Shown in pieces: positions 37,421-48,541 of a DNA stretch of 64,000 bases. The notes beneath the pieces are model-generated. The model ran no database searches, had not been told where the DNA came from, and worked only from the letters and a program-made list of their open reading frames with translations. Source of the stretch: Branchiostoma lanceolatum (Eukaryota; Chordata; Leptocardii; Amphioxiformes; Branchiostomatidae); contig NC_089722.1 in assembly GCF_035083965.1 (NCBI RefSeq), positions 39,355,958-39,419,957 on the forward strand. The letters are read 5' to 3'. The position numbers and the translations under genes are program-made. The stretch's first letter is position 1. Every line of letters begins with the position of its first letter.

Positions 37421-37589
37421 TTAGGAGATTCGATGTAACGTTGATTTCCTTTTTGCCTGAAATTGTGAAAACAATGCGTGGGGAGCTGTGAGGTAGTATG
37501 AAAGCGAACTGCCAGGAATGCCGGTTTCAGCAGACACCTTTGCCTGCGTGATGCTAAGTTCACTTATGAATTTCTTCAGCTCAGCTGGA
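37421..37589 (-). CDS. Helix-turn-helix-like exon, unidentified gene
   Basis: After the acceptor TGTTTCCAG the minus strand reads PAELKKFISELSITQAKVSA, then ETGIPGSSLSYYLTAPHALF. The layout (helix, LSITQAKVSAETGIPGSSLSYYL) resembles the DNA-binding helix-turn-helix of transposase or repressor-like proteins. No donor was found before the stop codon at 37421-37423. A weaker related exon start (TPEELQKSSQKETS) lies at about 36440-36500 in the duplicated block. Confidence 0.4.
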
Positions 37590-38259
37590 CTGGAAACAGT
37601 GTTCCTTGAAGAGAAACATGCACTTTAAGGTTACGTAATAAAACTATCCGATGTTCGTGATCTTGTGATATTTGTAAATGATATAGTGCAATCAATTATC
37701 CATCATAAAACATCTAATACATGTGTATGATTCCAAGATCTTCAACCTTACGAAAATTACCAAAATTGAGTCGGATCATGACTATGACTATGACATTCCT
37801 TTTCAGATTGTCGTCTGCAGTCAGTCTCTGTGTGATTATAGTCTGTTGAATGAGCTGCAGTCATCCCTATGCAATCTTTTCGCTCCTCTGGTGTTGTTAC
37901 AAGTTGAATGCCCTCCCTGATGTTGCAAATGTGATGGGAGCCATTAAATATAATCGAAGCAATTTGTGAAAACGTAGCACGCATTTCCGCAGTGGTTCTT
38001 CACCTCGGGATGCGCCTGCTCGATCACATCTTGAAGCATGGAGAGGTGGCGGGTCCGCTTAGGTCGATCCAAGTCTTTGCCAAACATAGAAGTTATGCCA
38101 ACTTCCATGTTGTCTGAGAAGTCCTGGTGGATCATATCATTCTTGAGCGAACAAGCTTGGTCGTTGTGAGCTGCTCACGTAGATCGAGGTTGAATGTGTA
38201 ATTGTTGCCCTCCCGAGCCCAGGTCTGTGTCGCTGTCACAAAACCTGTCTGTGTTTCTA

Positions 38260-39945
38260 AGAAGGCGACATCCCGACAACCCCTAAGTGAGCCTCGCGGA
38301 GTCACGCCACCGAATATTCCCCCCAGACAAAATGTACGCAAGTGCCGCCAGAAAGAAAGTAGTGCGACTGAATAACAAAGCATCGAGTAATCAACTGTTC
38401 GTATTTAATCTATCCGGCATAACATAAGAATTATGATTTATCTGTTTAGTAAGTACCTTGATTTCAGTAAAATTTTATAGTTTTTTTCGTATTCTACTGG
38501 TCAATCCCGTGGCGGATGGATATGTGAGTGTGTCGCGTGGTCCAGCCGGCCAGACCACCAAGCTTTAGTTGCAGAAGCGGGTCGCTGGCGAGAGGTTGCT
38601 GTTTCATGTAGACCTAACTAGTGGTTCTTTTGCCGTTGCAAATTGTCGTTCTTTGGCTTGTTTTGTGTAGAATGTCTCTGTAAGATGCCATAGTTGCACG
38701 TAATAGTATGTAATTGTGGACACAGTTCGGGGAAGTCTGCTATTTGAGCCGCTTTGAGTTGGCCACGCCATGTGGGATGTGTTTCGTCACGTTGTGGCTT
38801 TGTTTGAAATCACAGGTTTTTGTCTCGAGTCTCAAGTTACCATGCCTCAAGTTTAAGATTGTGTGAATTGTCCGGTACGTTTTTAATATTCAGCAAACTG
38901 CGGCCTGGAGAATTGTGAGAGTAATAAGGAAAGCTGAGTTCTTTGTCCTCCGTCCGATGACTGTTCCAATTCTACCCCACTTCCGACACAAATGTAACGA
39001 GGAAAGTTGGTCCAACCTTGCGTCAACAATAACCTGGTTACATGAGGCAGGCCGCGGCTGGCATCTCAGTCAGTGACGGGTTATCTTGTTAACGTGTAAA
39101 CACATCGGTTTTATAATCCATGTTGTTTATGTGGAAGTATGTTTAAGCTAGAATACAAAATAGGAGCTGTTGGGAGATGTGGGAGGAACGGGCGGGAGGT
39201 TTGCTAAGTTTAGCTCGGTAGATGAGTTGGTGGCAATATTTGTATCACGAAAATCAGGTCAAAATATGCGGTTACGTTTGGTGAAACGAGCGAGGTGCTG
39301 TACTCCGAGATACACTCGCTGTACCAACTGTCTCCACTTGCTGGCAGAAGAAAAGCCACTAGCCTTTGTTGAATATACTGTCATTTATTTTGGTCAATTT
39401 CTACGGTATCTTCTGGTTCGCCACAGGTGCCAGAGTGAGTGTATAACGAAACACGTGCTGTAATTGCGAGAGCAGCAAGTTATAACTTGCATTTCAAGAA
39501 ACGCGTGCAGTACCTAACATGAGCTGCTAATAACATGAACTAGATGAGAAGATCAGCTGGATAAAAAATATGCAATCGTCTGTGCTGTCTCGTGTAACCC
39601 ACGGGGGGTATTCATACTTCCGTCGCCAAATAAGCATTTTCTTGCGACGAAGCACAGCTTGCAACTATCGATTATCAGGGGAAGCTGTCTTCACAATCTT
39701 CTGACCAAACTCCACTGACTGAATCGTTAACATTGGTGGAAGAGCAAATAACAAAGCAAAATTTTGAATTAATTTTTACGATATTATAGCAGAACATCCA
39801 GCTTACTCTGGGCTTACTTTTTAGACAGGGTTATTCTTACAGCTGTCCAGCCTCTTGGAAACCCAGACTTCGGGGACTGTGTCTCTGGCTCAGTGGGGGC
39901 TGGTTCAGTATAGGTAGATGAGTTTGTTGGATCTTTAAGTCACAA
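38260..39945. repeat. Dispersed repeat unit, copy 2
   Basis: Direct copy of 33060-35030. It lacks the 34126 palindrome and carries instead about 90 bp with a longer open frame (39170-39463, including GGRFAKFSSVDELVAIFVSR). The part LAFVEYTVIYFGQFLRYLLV is also readable in copy 1 with a few changes. Confidence 0.7.
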
Positions 39946-39999
39946 TGAAGAGTATGAAAAACATGTTTTCTGTATTTGTTTTTGCTCTTGTTGCTAGAG

Positions 40000-40560
40000 T
40001 CATTAATCCTCACTCTTCACTCCACCACTGTATTTCTAACAATCTAATTTACAAAAGGAGAAATGGGGGCGAATGTGATGGTCTCAGGAAAGCGGCTTGC
40101 GAAGCACAAAGATAAAGGGGCAGCCATTGGGTATCCCTAACACAATGTTGTCAATTACTATTGCAACTAACAACTTGTCGGCGTATTTCGTTCTTCACAA
40201 CGCAACTGTTTGATTCATGTTGGTAACCTTTACACCGCGAGTTCTTTTAAACAAGATAATGAAAACTACAAAGAAGTCAGCGTAAGACGTTTCGAACTCA
40301 ATACTTTATAGTTGAAGAGGAAATGTACAAAGACGGTAACTGTTTTAGATTGTAACAATTCGGAATGAAAGATGCATGTATAGAAATTATAGAGTATTAA
40401 TGATTAAAAATTACGAAGGGTACTTATGGAAAATATGAACAATAAATTATTACAAAAACAACAAAATATGTAATAATGATTATATTAAGTCCGGAAGAGA
40501 TTATTCGTGCGGGCGTTTACAGTGATTATCTAACATAGAAAACTAAAGAAACTATTCTCT
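40000..40560. other. No gene seen
   Basis: AT-rich, with no convincing exon or repeat. Confidence 0.4.
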
Positions 40561-40566
40561 GCTTAC

Positions 40567-40640
40567 CTTGGGTTGGGTGGCCTTTGCCAGCCTTGTCCAC
40601 TGCTTCCGCTAGCACAACTGAATTTCAATCACATGTGTGC
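40567..40640 (-). CDS. Short exon before a GTAAGC donor, unidentified
   Basis: Reads NSVVLAEAVDKAGKGHPTQ up to the donor at 40565-40566. Only composition and the donor support it. Confidence 0.25.
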
Positions 40641-41200
40641 CGCTCTTCACCCCACACACGTCAACTCTACAACAATAGTAAGGGACATTTCATTTTCCTC
40701 TGCTGATCCCAACCTATCTAGCAGAAATAAGTCCCGCATAGGAAACAAAAGGAGCTATTCTCATGGTGTGTTCTTCTTATGTCAGAAGATACTGACTAAG
40801 TATCCCCAACTGCTCCGCCGTCTGCTTCTGGATCGGTTTCTCTTCTCATTGTCTGAATTGTTTGAAATATCTTATGCGTTGCCATTCCTGTGTCCAACAG
40901 CCTTCTATGCAATAACAGCATCCGCGTTAAGAGCTGCAGCTGGTTCCCAGTATGGGTGAAGTTCAGTCTGTCATGACCCCTTTCTGCCATCTTAGACTGC
41001 ATGGGGCACAAATGACCTAGTTAACATAATTGATAAAAAATGTCCATCTCTCCAATCTTGTCAAGAATGATGGTGCTATGTTCTCTAACACGCCTTTAAC
41101 CTCTTTACAACAAATCTTGGACTTTGCGAATACTCCGTGCATCTTTTATGACTGCTTTAATTGCATTGTAGGATAACACTCCATATGTGACGTACGGGAA

Positions 41201-41560
41201 TTAAAATACATCACAACTTATTCTAGGAGAGGTAGGGACAAAATTGGTTAATATCCTGATGTCATTGTTTATCTGTTGCCTGTCATTGGTAAAAGCTGCA
41301 AATTGGTACTTGATGCTATCAATCTGGTGGCGTAGTTTAAGACACTTCCTGGTTGGCACAACTTTGTAGAGCTGCTGCATCATTGGCAACATTTTTTGCC
41401 ATGGGTGGTTGTTGTGCATTTGACCATCACCAGTGATGATGTTGTACTTCTCGTCAGCCCTAACAGCTGCTAGTGCCTGTAGCAGGCTGATGATGTAGCA
41501 TGTGTTCCCGTCATTTCTCATGCCCAGTTGTGTGAAAAAATATTGGCTGTACTGCTGTGA
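41201..41560 (-). CDS. Exon with ubiquitin-protease-like Cys box, unidentified
   Basis: The open frame reads LGMRNDGNTCYIISLLQALA, closely resembling the Cys box of C19 ubiquitin-specific proteases (GLxNxGNTCYxNSxLQAL). It continues NNHPWQKMLPMMQQLYKVVP and RHQIDSIKYQFAAFTNDRQQ and stops at 41201. No His box is visible nearby, so this is either one exon of a USP-like protein or a fragment. Part of the same exon (the KYQFAAFTNDRQQ region) recurs at 51480-51670, so it belongs to a multicopy gene. Confidence 0.5.
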   Translation of the reverse strand, partial: SQQYSQYFFTQLGMRNDGNTCYIISLLQALAAVRADEKYNIITGDGQMHNNHPWQKMLPMMQQLYKVVPTRKCLKLRHQIDSIKYQFAAFTNDRQQINNDIRILTNFVPTSPRISCDVF

Positions 41561-41569
41561 TTAAGAATG

Positions 41570-42130
41570 CGTTTTCCTACATCTTGCTAATTCTATTTCT
41601 GCCCGTTCTTCACTGTTCGTTTAATGCGGTAGTATCTCGTGTATGTAATCCGATGTGAATTAAAAGAAGAAGCAATTACTGGCTGTGAACCCGTGGTTGT
41701 CTGGTCTGTTGTAGACCTGGCTGTCTTCCTAAACAAACTTCGATGTACTAATAAACTGTACATAGCAACATGACTAATAGATGGGTTCCTGTGTCTTTAC
41801 CTTCTAAAAGAACATGCACACATAGTAATATGCTTAAACCTTTAGTAATGCCACCACTGAACTCTAGGCCCTAGCATGCATCTAGTGCGGATGATATGCC
41901 CTAACTTGTGCCTTAGAGGTCTCAAACAGAACACTGTCATACCGCCATAACCCCTTATCACTAGTCATATAAAAAAAATTGTAATGTTGATATTATGGCA
42001 TATATTCATATATATTATTACCGGGGCATAGCTTGGAGGGGAAACGTCGAAATTAATGTCAATACTGTGACATACAAAAAAAATTCAGACCCAACCTGAA
42101 GACTTTGAAGGCGTGTTCATTTCTTTGTTT
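41570..42130. other. No gene seen
   Basis: AT-rich sequence; no exon or clear repeat recognised. Confidence 0.35.
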
Positions 42131-42139
42131 ATTTCATTT

Positions 42140-42225
42140 ATTTGAGCTTCACAGATTTTAAGAAAAAAAATCTGTGAGGAGCCGGCCACAGAAACATAGT
42201 TTCTCTACAGGGCCGGTTCCTCAAC
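42140..42225. repeat. Imperfect hairpin repeat
   Basis: CTTCACAGATTTTAAGAAAA is followed by AAAATCTGTGAGGAGCCGGC, then CAGGGCCGGTTCCTCA; two nested inverted repeats. Confidence 0.6.
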
Positions 42226-42419
42226 AAATACAATACAACTGACAATAAATAGAATAAAAGCTTAACATCTAAATAATACAATAAGGAGGGTAAATAGAAC
42301 AGTAATAAAACCACTGCTTCCCATGGAGTCGTAGTATGATATACACTTACCCTGATCTGAACACAAAGGAAAAGCTGTTTTAACGGTCATCGCTGCGATG
42401 TCTAGCCTAGGATAGTGCG

Positions 42420-42825
42420 TAATCTGCATATATCTACGTTATATCTTTTCACTTGGAAAGATCAGTTCGTAATTTGCTGTGCCGTCCACACTTCAACTCT
42501 ATTGGCTCTCTCACAAGTCTCTCCGAAGTGTAAGGGCGCAGTTAAGGACTTCCTTGGCCTTTAATATGAACAGACCTTGATATCCCAATAAAGTGAGATG
42601 CATATATCTACGTTATATCTTTTCACTTGGATTTTGACATGCCTTTCATAACATAAGTGACATATCTGAAAATGATCAGTTCGTAATTTGCTTTGCCGTC
42701 CACACTTCAACTCTATTGGCTCTCTCACAAGTCTCTGTGAAGTGTAAGGACGCAGTTTAGGACTTCCTTGACCTTTAATATGAACAGACCTTGATATCCT
42801 AATAAAGTGAGATGCCTACTGTGGT
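42420..42825. repeat. Tandem direct repeat, about 190 bp twice
   Basis: Both copies contain CATATATCTACGTTATATCT, GATCAGTTCGTAATTTGCT, CACACTTCAACTCTATTGGC and GAACAGACCTTGATATCC. The second has about 45 bp extra. Confidence 0.85.
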
Positions 42826-42861
42826 CATCCATGAGGCGAATTTACCAGCCATGAGGCGTAC

Positions 42862-43165
42862 ATACAGATACATGTAAGCAGTGTATTTGAATTCGCCCTA
42901 AAAGGAATGTTAAATTACTAACCAACTCGAGCACCTGAAAATCTAAACCGAGGGGGAAATGCTTTCACTGACGTGCCCTCAAAGTCAGGAAACTACGCTG
43001 AACTTGTTCAACTAGAACAGACCACTCTATTAGTATATAAGAAGTTCATGTGTACATACATGTAAGCAGTGTATTTGAATTCGCCATCAAAGGAATGTTA
43101 ACTTGAGCGCCTGAAAATCCAAACCGAGGAGGAAATGCTTTCACCGACGTGCCCACTCTAAAAAG
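42862..43165. repeat. Tandem direct repeat, about 100 bp twice
   Basis: TACATGTAAGCAGTGTATTT to GAAATGCTTTCAC.GACGTGC occurs at 42869-42977 and 43059-43151. Confidence 0.85.
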
Positions 43166-43183
43166 GACTTGATTATGATATCC

Positions 43184-43317
43184 CTATTTAGTATTTTTGG
43201 CGATCTCCTTCTCCTCATTCCTGATTTTGCGGCAGCGTGAATTGATGAGGGACGTCATCTTTCGCCTGTGGGCAGCTGCGTTGTGGACCCCTTTTGCTTT
43301 TTTCTCGTCCATCCATT
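43184..43317 (-). CDS. Terminal exon of unidentified minus-strand gene
   Basis: After a TTTAATAG acceptor it reads WMDEKKAKGVHNAAAHRRKM, then TSLINSRCRKIRNEEKEIAK, NTK, stop. It is very basic and helix-like, and may be a nucleic-acid-binding tail. Confidence 0.5.
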
Positions 43318-43658
43318 CTATTAAAACATAGAATAATGCGTTAATTATGAAAAAGGTTCAGGGCGGATACAAAAACTAGACAGGTTCTCCACGTCTACGA
43401 TCATACCGCAGTACATTTTTGCTTGACAGTGTTCAAAACTACAAACAGATTTAAGTAGTATGTGTAGCTCTTGTAGTTGGAAACCACGGGTGTCTTTCCG
43501 CAATCGCGTCACCATTTCATTATAGCTTATACTTGCACTTATCTATAAGCATCGCAGAGCTTTATACATCAAATAATTATGGAGATAGCAAAATTGATGG
43601 AGTGATCTCAAACACCAAAATAATCGGTATGTTGATTTATTAAGACTAAACCACTCAC

Positions 43659-43742
43659 CCAAGTATGGCCTCCACGTTGTTCTCCTCGCCGTCCGCTCTG
43701 CTGTTTGCTAACTGCTGCCGGGTGAACATAGCGGAGAGGAAC
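43659..43742 (-). CDS. Exon of unidentified minus-strand gene
   Basis: Between ATCACCAG and GTGAGT it reads FLSAMFTRQQLANSRADGEE, NNVEAILG. The phase (2 leftover bases) does not fit directly to the exon at 43184-43317, so an exon is missing or the two are unrelated. Confidence 0.4.
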
Positions 43743-43856
43743 CTGGTGATACAGTAGAAACCGCTTATCTGCAATGCCTATTTGTCAGCACAATTTTCCC
43801 AATTACCCGGCTTTGCCGATTATGAGGTGTTAAGGAAGAACTTTATTGTAAATCAA

Positions 43857-43883
43857 AATTGCAGTCCATAGGACTGAATTGCA
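43857..43883 (-). other. 3'-end hairpin of the CR1-group LINE
   Basis: ATTGCAGTCCATAGGACTGA and ATTGCA form a perfect hairpin shortly before the element's 3' end; compare 14099-14131. Confidence 0.6.
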
Positions 43884-44026
43884 TTGATTTTACATAGTAA
43901 TAATAGTATACAAACAATTTAATACAGTAACATATTACAGTTAAAAAAACACCATTATTTATCAATTATTCAGATTAAAATTATTTTACAAAAATGACAA
44001 CGTGGGCATAGAGTAATTGGCGGGCA

Positions 44027-46981
44027 TCACATCATAGATAACAGTGTTCTCGGAATGAAAGAGTTTTTGTGTCTGTTCGTCCTGCTGATTGGTGGCTTCA
44101 GCCCCACCTGTCTACGGAGGCTGTAGGTTGTCTCAACTACCGGGGGCAGGAACTGTCTGCAGGGATGTGTGGGGTCGTCCAGGATCCGCCGCAGCTCGCG
44201 TACAGAGGCTTCGTGTCGTCTGGATTGTAGGGTGGGGAGTTTGTGGTGTTCAATGCCAATGAGTTTGCAGCAGAGTTTTTGAATTTTCTCTAGCTCACTC
44301 GACAGAGTTTTGGGGAGCCCACCCCACACAGGCGATGCATACTCCATAATAGGCCGGATGAATGAGACGTACACATTCAGCAGTAAGTCGGAGGGAAGCC
44401 CGGCCCTCTTAGCAAGGCGTAGGTAGTGAATACGTGGTTGTACCTTGGAGATTATGCCTTTAACGTGCTCGTCCCATGAGAGATCGCTGGTAACAGTGAC
44501 ACCCAGAAGCTTGAATTTTGTTACTCTTTCAACTGCATGACCAGCTAACGTGAGTGGTGGGGGATTAACCGGGACTTTTTTGCAGCTAATTATCATGTCT
44601 TTTGTTTTTTTCGCGTTTGCCTCCATGCTGTACGACGTTGCCCATGATTGTACAGCAGTCATGGACGTCTGCATCAGGCCAGGGAGAGATCCCATCAGAC
44701 ACTCTGTGTTAGTTAAGTCATCAGCGTACTTAACTGGGATGACACTAGGATGGATGTTTTCATCCAGGTTGTTCATGGCAATCACAAATAATGTTGGCGA
44801 CACTATACCGCCCTGGGGTGTCCCAGCCAGAACAGGCCGCGACTCCGAGACACTTCCTCCCCATTTCACGCGCTGCTTCCGGTCACTCAGGTAGCTGCAG
44901 ATACATGACCAGAGATTCCGCCTTATGCCCATCCTTGCCAGGCTACACAAGAGCTTCCCATGGTCGATGGTATCGAAGGCGCGTGAAAAGTCTATAAAGG
45001 CCACATGAACGTCCATCTTAGGATTGGCGTTCAGGGCGTCATGCCATGCTTGTGTTGTCTGAATAAGGGCTGAGACGGTGGATCTGCCCCGTCTAAAACC
45101 GTGTTGTGAGTCAAGAATTTTGTCACCAGCGTCCCGCAGCAGTAGCTCCTGGACAAAGACCTCCAACACCTTACCAAGGCAACTAGTCAGGGAGATCCGA
45201 CGAAACTCTTCAGGACCTTTCGGTTTGGATGTTTTTGGTACGGGGACAACCATCTCCTCTTTCCATTTCCGTGGGAAGGTTCCTTCCTGAAGACAGCTGT
45301 TATAAATGTGGCACAGGATGGGAGCGAGCTCCTCGTGGAAGGTTGTCAGCAGCCAAGGGGGTACATTATCCCCCCCAGTCGCTTTGCGGGGGTTGACACG
45401 TTTCAACTGAAGCTTCACCTGACCAATGCTCAGCTCAGGTATCGTCGCATCCGAGAGCTGGTCAGCGACGTCTGCAACATCGGGGATGACACGCTGTACC
45501 TTAGACCAGGCTGAGGAGAAGTGTTCACTCAAAGACTCACACATGCCCTCCTCCTCGGAAGTTGAAGTTTCAGGATTCCCCCCTCTCGGTACCGAGGCTC
45601 CTATTAGGGACTTGACCATACTGTACCATTTATTGGAGTCAGTGTTCTTAAGGTGTTCCACTTCTTTCTGGTAGTACAACCTTTTAGCGCTCTTCAGACA
45701 ACGTTGTACTTTATTTCTCAGTTTTCGGTAGGCGACAGTGTTACCGGATAAGAATGTTTTCTGTCTCTCTGCAATTAAACGTTTTATGCGTGGGGTCATC
45801 CATTTCTTATCCTGGGACGTGACGTTTCCCTTCTTTAGTGGCACAGTCTTGTCAAGAATTGGGCACACGATGGAGTAAAAGAGCTCTACCTTATGGTCAG
45901 GGTGTGGGGCTTCTTCCACTGGCGTGAAGTCAACAAGGTTCAACGCCAGACCAAGCGAGCGCATCGCGGCAGGTGTGCGTGTTCTGCAGCGGTTGACATG
46001 CACCGGCTCCTTAAGCCACGGATTACCCGGGAGAATTAAGAGCTGATGGTCAGACTGACCAAGAGGTGGATAGTGTTGTGGTTGTTCTTTATAAAACTTG
46101 GTTAGGTTTGTGAATCTAGAATCTAGCTGATTCTGGCCTCGTGTGGGCAGCTTTACCACCTGCTTCAGACCACATCTTGTGCACAGGGGCTTGTACTTTA
46201 GTTGGTTTGTGTCCCCCATCAGGATCACTCCAGAAAGAGGGTATTTCGCTTCTGCAGACTGGCCTGACTGACACAAATAGGAGATGACCTCTCTGTCAGG
46301 TTTGTGTCTAGGCGTTCCTGGGGGAGGATTATACAACACACCGGTGATGAGGTTGTTTACCCCTCTCGGTAGGCGATCTGGACGTATCCGAAGCCAAAGA
46401 CACTCAAACGAATCATCTTCCAAGTCGGCAAGTCTACTGTGAGGGACAGAGGATCTCACATAGGCACAAACTCCACCACCAATACCGGCAGTGCGGTCCT
46501 TTCTGTGCACTATGAAGCCATTTAGGTTGATAACATTGTCTGGAATGTCTGGACGCAACCATGTTTCGGTGATTCCTAGTACCGATGCGCCTGTCTGCTC
46601 GGCTACAACGGCGAGTTCGTCTATTTTTGGCAACAGTGAACGAGCGTTGGACAATAACAGAGACGGAAAACAGTGATGAGCTTTGGTCTTGTCTTGTTGC
46701 GTTTTTTCGGTGATCGAAGTCACCTGCTGGAGAACTCTAACCCTGTCACCCCATGATTTGCATGTGAGACCTCGCATTCCATTGCGGGGGAGATGTGGTC
46801 TCCTAGTGTTGACTACTTGAATAAAACGCTTCAGGTTCTTTCCACCCTTCTTACCTCTGGGCCGGGACCGCCTTAGGATTCTATAGTTGCGTAAGTGTTC
46901 TTTTAGTGCTGTCATGGACGTAGTAGCTGCATGCCGGAGACTCCTTAGGACCTCAGAAGAGTACTTGAGCGAGGCGGCCAT
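44027..46981 (-). CDS. LINE endonuclease/reverse transcriptase (ORF2), 984 residues
   Basis: The N-terminal 100 residues are basic. The apurinic-like endonuclease (about 107-325) shows NARSLLPKIDEL, ITETWL, GVLYNPPPG, LMGDTNQ and QSDHQLL, that is, the expected Asn, Glu, Asp and His catalytic positions. The reverse transcriptase follows: VVPVPK, FRRISLTSCLGKVLE, QHGFRRGRSTV, AFIDFSRAFDTIDH, GTPQGGIVSPTLF, VKYADDLT (catalytic YADD), KLLGVTV. The C-terminus SRTNRHKNSFIPRTLLSMM has the nSFiPR motif of CR1-type elements. Length and motif order match full-length CR1-group ORF2, with no stop or shift, so it may be recently active. Clade placement within CR1, L2 and relatives is by pattern only. Confidence 0.92.
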   Translation of the reverse strand: MAASLKYSSEVLRSLRHAATTSMTALKEHLRNYRILRRSRPRGKKGGKNLKRFIQVVNTRRPHLPRNGMRGLTCKSWGDRVRVLQQVTSITEKTQQDKTKAHHCFPSLLLSNARSLLPKIDELAVVAEQTGASVLGITETWLRPDIPDNVINLNGFIVHRKDRTAGIGGGVCAYVRSSVPHSRLADLEDDSFECLWLRIRPDRLPRGVNNLITGVLYNPPPGTPRHKPDREVISYLCQSGQSAEAKYPLSGVILMGDTNQLKYKPLCTRCGLKQVVKLPTRGQNQLDSRFTNLTKFYKEQPQHYPPLGQSDHQLLILPGNPWLKEPVHVNRCRTRTPAAMRSLGLALNLVDFTPVEEAPHPDHKVELFYSIVCPILDKTVPLKKGNVTSQDKKWMTPRIKRLIAERQKTFLSGNTVAYRKLRNKVQRCLKSAKRLYYQKEVEHLKNTDSNKWYSMVKSLIGASVPRGGNPETSTSEEEGMCESLSEHFSSAWSKVQRVIPDVADVADQLSDATIPELSIGQVKLQLKRVNPRKATGGDNVPPWLLTTFHEELAPILCHIYNSCLQEGTFPRKWKEEMVVPVPKTSKPKGPEEFRRISLTSCLGKVLEVFVQELLLRDAGDKILDSQHGFRRGRSTVSALIQTTQAWHDALNANPKMDVHVAFIDFSRAFDTIDHGKLLCSLARMGIRRNLWSCICSYLSDRKQRVKWGGSVSESRPVLAGTPQGGIVSPTLFVIAMNNLDENIHPSVIPVKYADDLTNTECLMGSLPGLMQTSMTAVQSWATSYSMEANAKKTKDMIISCKKVPVNPPPLTLAGHAVERVTKFKLLGVTVTSDLSWDEHVKGIISKVQPRIHYLRLAKRAGLPSDLLLNVYVSFIRPIMEYASPVWGGLPKTLSSELEKIQKLCCKLIGIEHHKLPTLQSRRHEASVRELRRILDDPTHPCRQFLPPVVETTYSLRRQVGLKPPISRTNRHKNSFIPRTLLSMM

Positions 46982-47249
46982 TGCTCAGGGTGAGCGATAT
47001 CGTCGTGGCAGAGAGAACGTCTGTTTGCCCTTGTATATAAGAGTATGATCCATCCAGTAGTAATCCAACGTTGCCCACGAACACTCAGATGCCTTACATC
47101 TTTACACAGGACTTCCGGAATATAGTATACATATATTTTTACACAAAAACAGGAACTTAGGACAGAGGTAGAAAATACCGCGGCTGCCCTCCAGGAGCGC
47201 CACCTATCTCATTTAGCTCAAACTGACCTGATTGAATCTACGGGGCAAT

Positions 47250-47990
47250 AAATCGAACGCAAATGACACAAAAAATACAAACACGGCCATATTTAACCAT
47301 TAATAACAGTGAACTTTATTGAGATCAGTACAATTACTTGTAACATTTATGATTTGTAACAATAGCGTTGTTGTGAGTAATTTCCCAAGGTATAATGTCC
47401 TTGGATTTCCCAACGTAGATCGTTTTTTCTACCAACTCGATGCACTAAATATTTGAGCTATTGACTCACTCTACTCGGACAAAACAAGAAATAAACACTG
47501 CTATCTGCTGTAGCAGCCTGGTACTTTGGCGGTGATTCGGCGAGGTGCTGCTCCGCATATGCTAGCACACTTCACCTGCCTGGTAGGGTCCCCAATGAAA
47601 ACTGCGAGTGCACAATAGGTGTATACAGGTTTAGGTAACAAATACGGTGTCTGATCATGGTCAGAGCAGCGAGACACAATCACACAGAATTACAAACATT
47701 ATAGTCGACAATGAATGCAGGTTCTATATGCTGGGAAACAAGACAACAGAATACGACGAGCGATCCTTTCGAAAAAACACTAGCCAGCTGACCATCACTA
47801 TAAGATTAATGATATGTCTGTCTTCACACCTCGGGTCTGGTGACAAATAATGTCGAATATGCAGGTGGTTCTATTTGTGAGATGTGATCCTCCTTGCATG
47901 AGAGAAAATTTGCCCAAATAGATTATTAAAATTCGTACCCATTAGCTCTCTGTTTGGAATTGGAGGGACTGCCTGTGGTGACTGCTGGTC
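47250..47990. other. No gene seen
   Basis: No convincing exon or repeat between the LINE 5' flank and the minisatellite gene region. Confidence 0.35.
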
Positions 47991-48008
47991 GTTGTGATCC
48001 CTCGGCGA

Positions 48009-48541
48009 TTAGGGATGGGTGTTTCTAGGGTCGTGTAGATACTTAGTAGGTAAGTTGGTAGAATTCTGCTGTGTGATTGAGGTGCCGGGACTTGCAGGAA
48101 AGGACACGTCCTGCCAGTTCACTGAGTCACCATGCGCGGTCTGCATGGCGCCTCTCACAACCTCAACCAAGGTCTCACCCAGACCAGCCCTTCCTAATGA
48201 GTCCATTCTGAACCCGGCCCTCCCAGATGGCGACTCCAAAGCCGCGCTTGGCTTTCCCATCGAAGGTGCTGGTGACCCCAGGGCCGCACTTGGCTTTCCC
48301 ATCGAAGGTGCTGGTGACCCCAGGGCCGCACTTGGCTTTCCCATCGAAGGTGCTGGTGACCCCAGGGCCGCACTTGGCTTTCCCATCGAAGGTGCTGGTG
48401 ACCCCAGGGCCGCACTTGGCTTTCCCATCGAAGGTGCTGGTGACCCCAGGGCCGCACTTGGCTTTCCCATCGAAGGTGCTGGTGACCCCAGGGCCGCTCT
48501 TGGCGAAAAATTGAAGACTTAGTCTGATTCAGTCTATCCAT
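48009..48541 (-). CDS. Possible exon containing a 42-bp minisatellite
   Basis: The minus strand is open through the repeats as tandem MGKPSAALGSPAPS and continues ESPSGRAGFRMDSLGRAGLG, ETLVEVVRGAMQTAHGDSVN, WQDVSFPASPGTSITQQNST to a stop at 48009. The plus strand is also open (repeat peptide GFPIEGAGDPRAAL). With a unit divisible by three, openness alone is weak evidence. The non-repeat flank on the minus strand looks the more protein-like. No recognised domain. Confidence 0.35.
48250..48501. repeat. 42-bp minisatellite, six near-identical units
   Basis: Unit begins GGCTTTCCCATCGAAGGTGC. Copies start at 48250, 48292, 48334, 48376, 48418 and 48460, with almost no divergence. Confidence 0.95.

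Larger units (their letters stand above)
43830..47240 (-). mobile_element. CR1-group LINE, apparently intact ORF2
   Basis: It consists of a 984-residue ORF (44027-46981), a 3' flank ending in ACAATAAAGTTCTTCC, and about 250 bp of 5' flank. The ends are approximate and no ORF1 is seen. Confidence 0.85.

Noticed and set aside
44550..46676. Plus-strand open frames opposite the LINE ORF
   Set aside because: Antisense shadows of the 984-residue minus-strand ORF.
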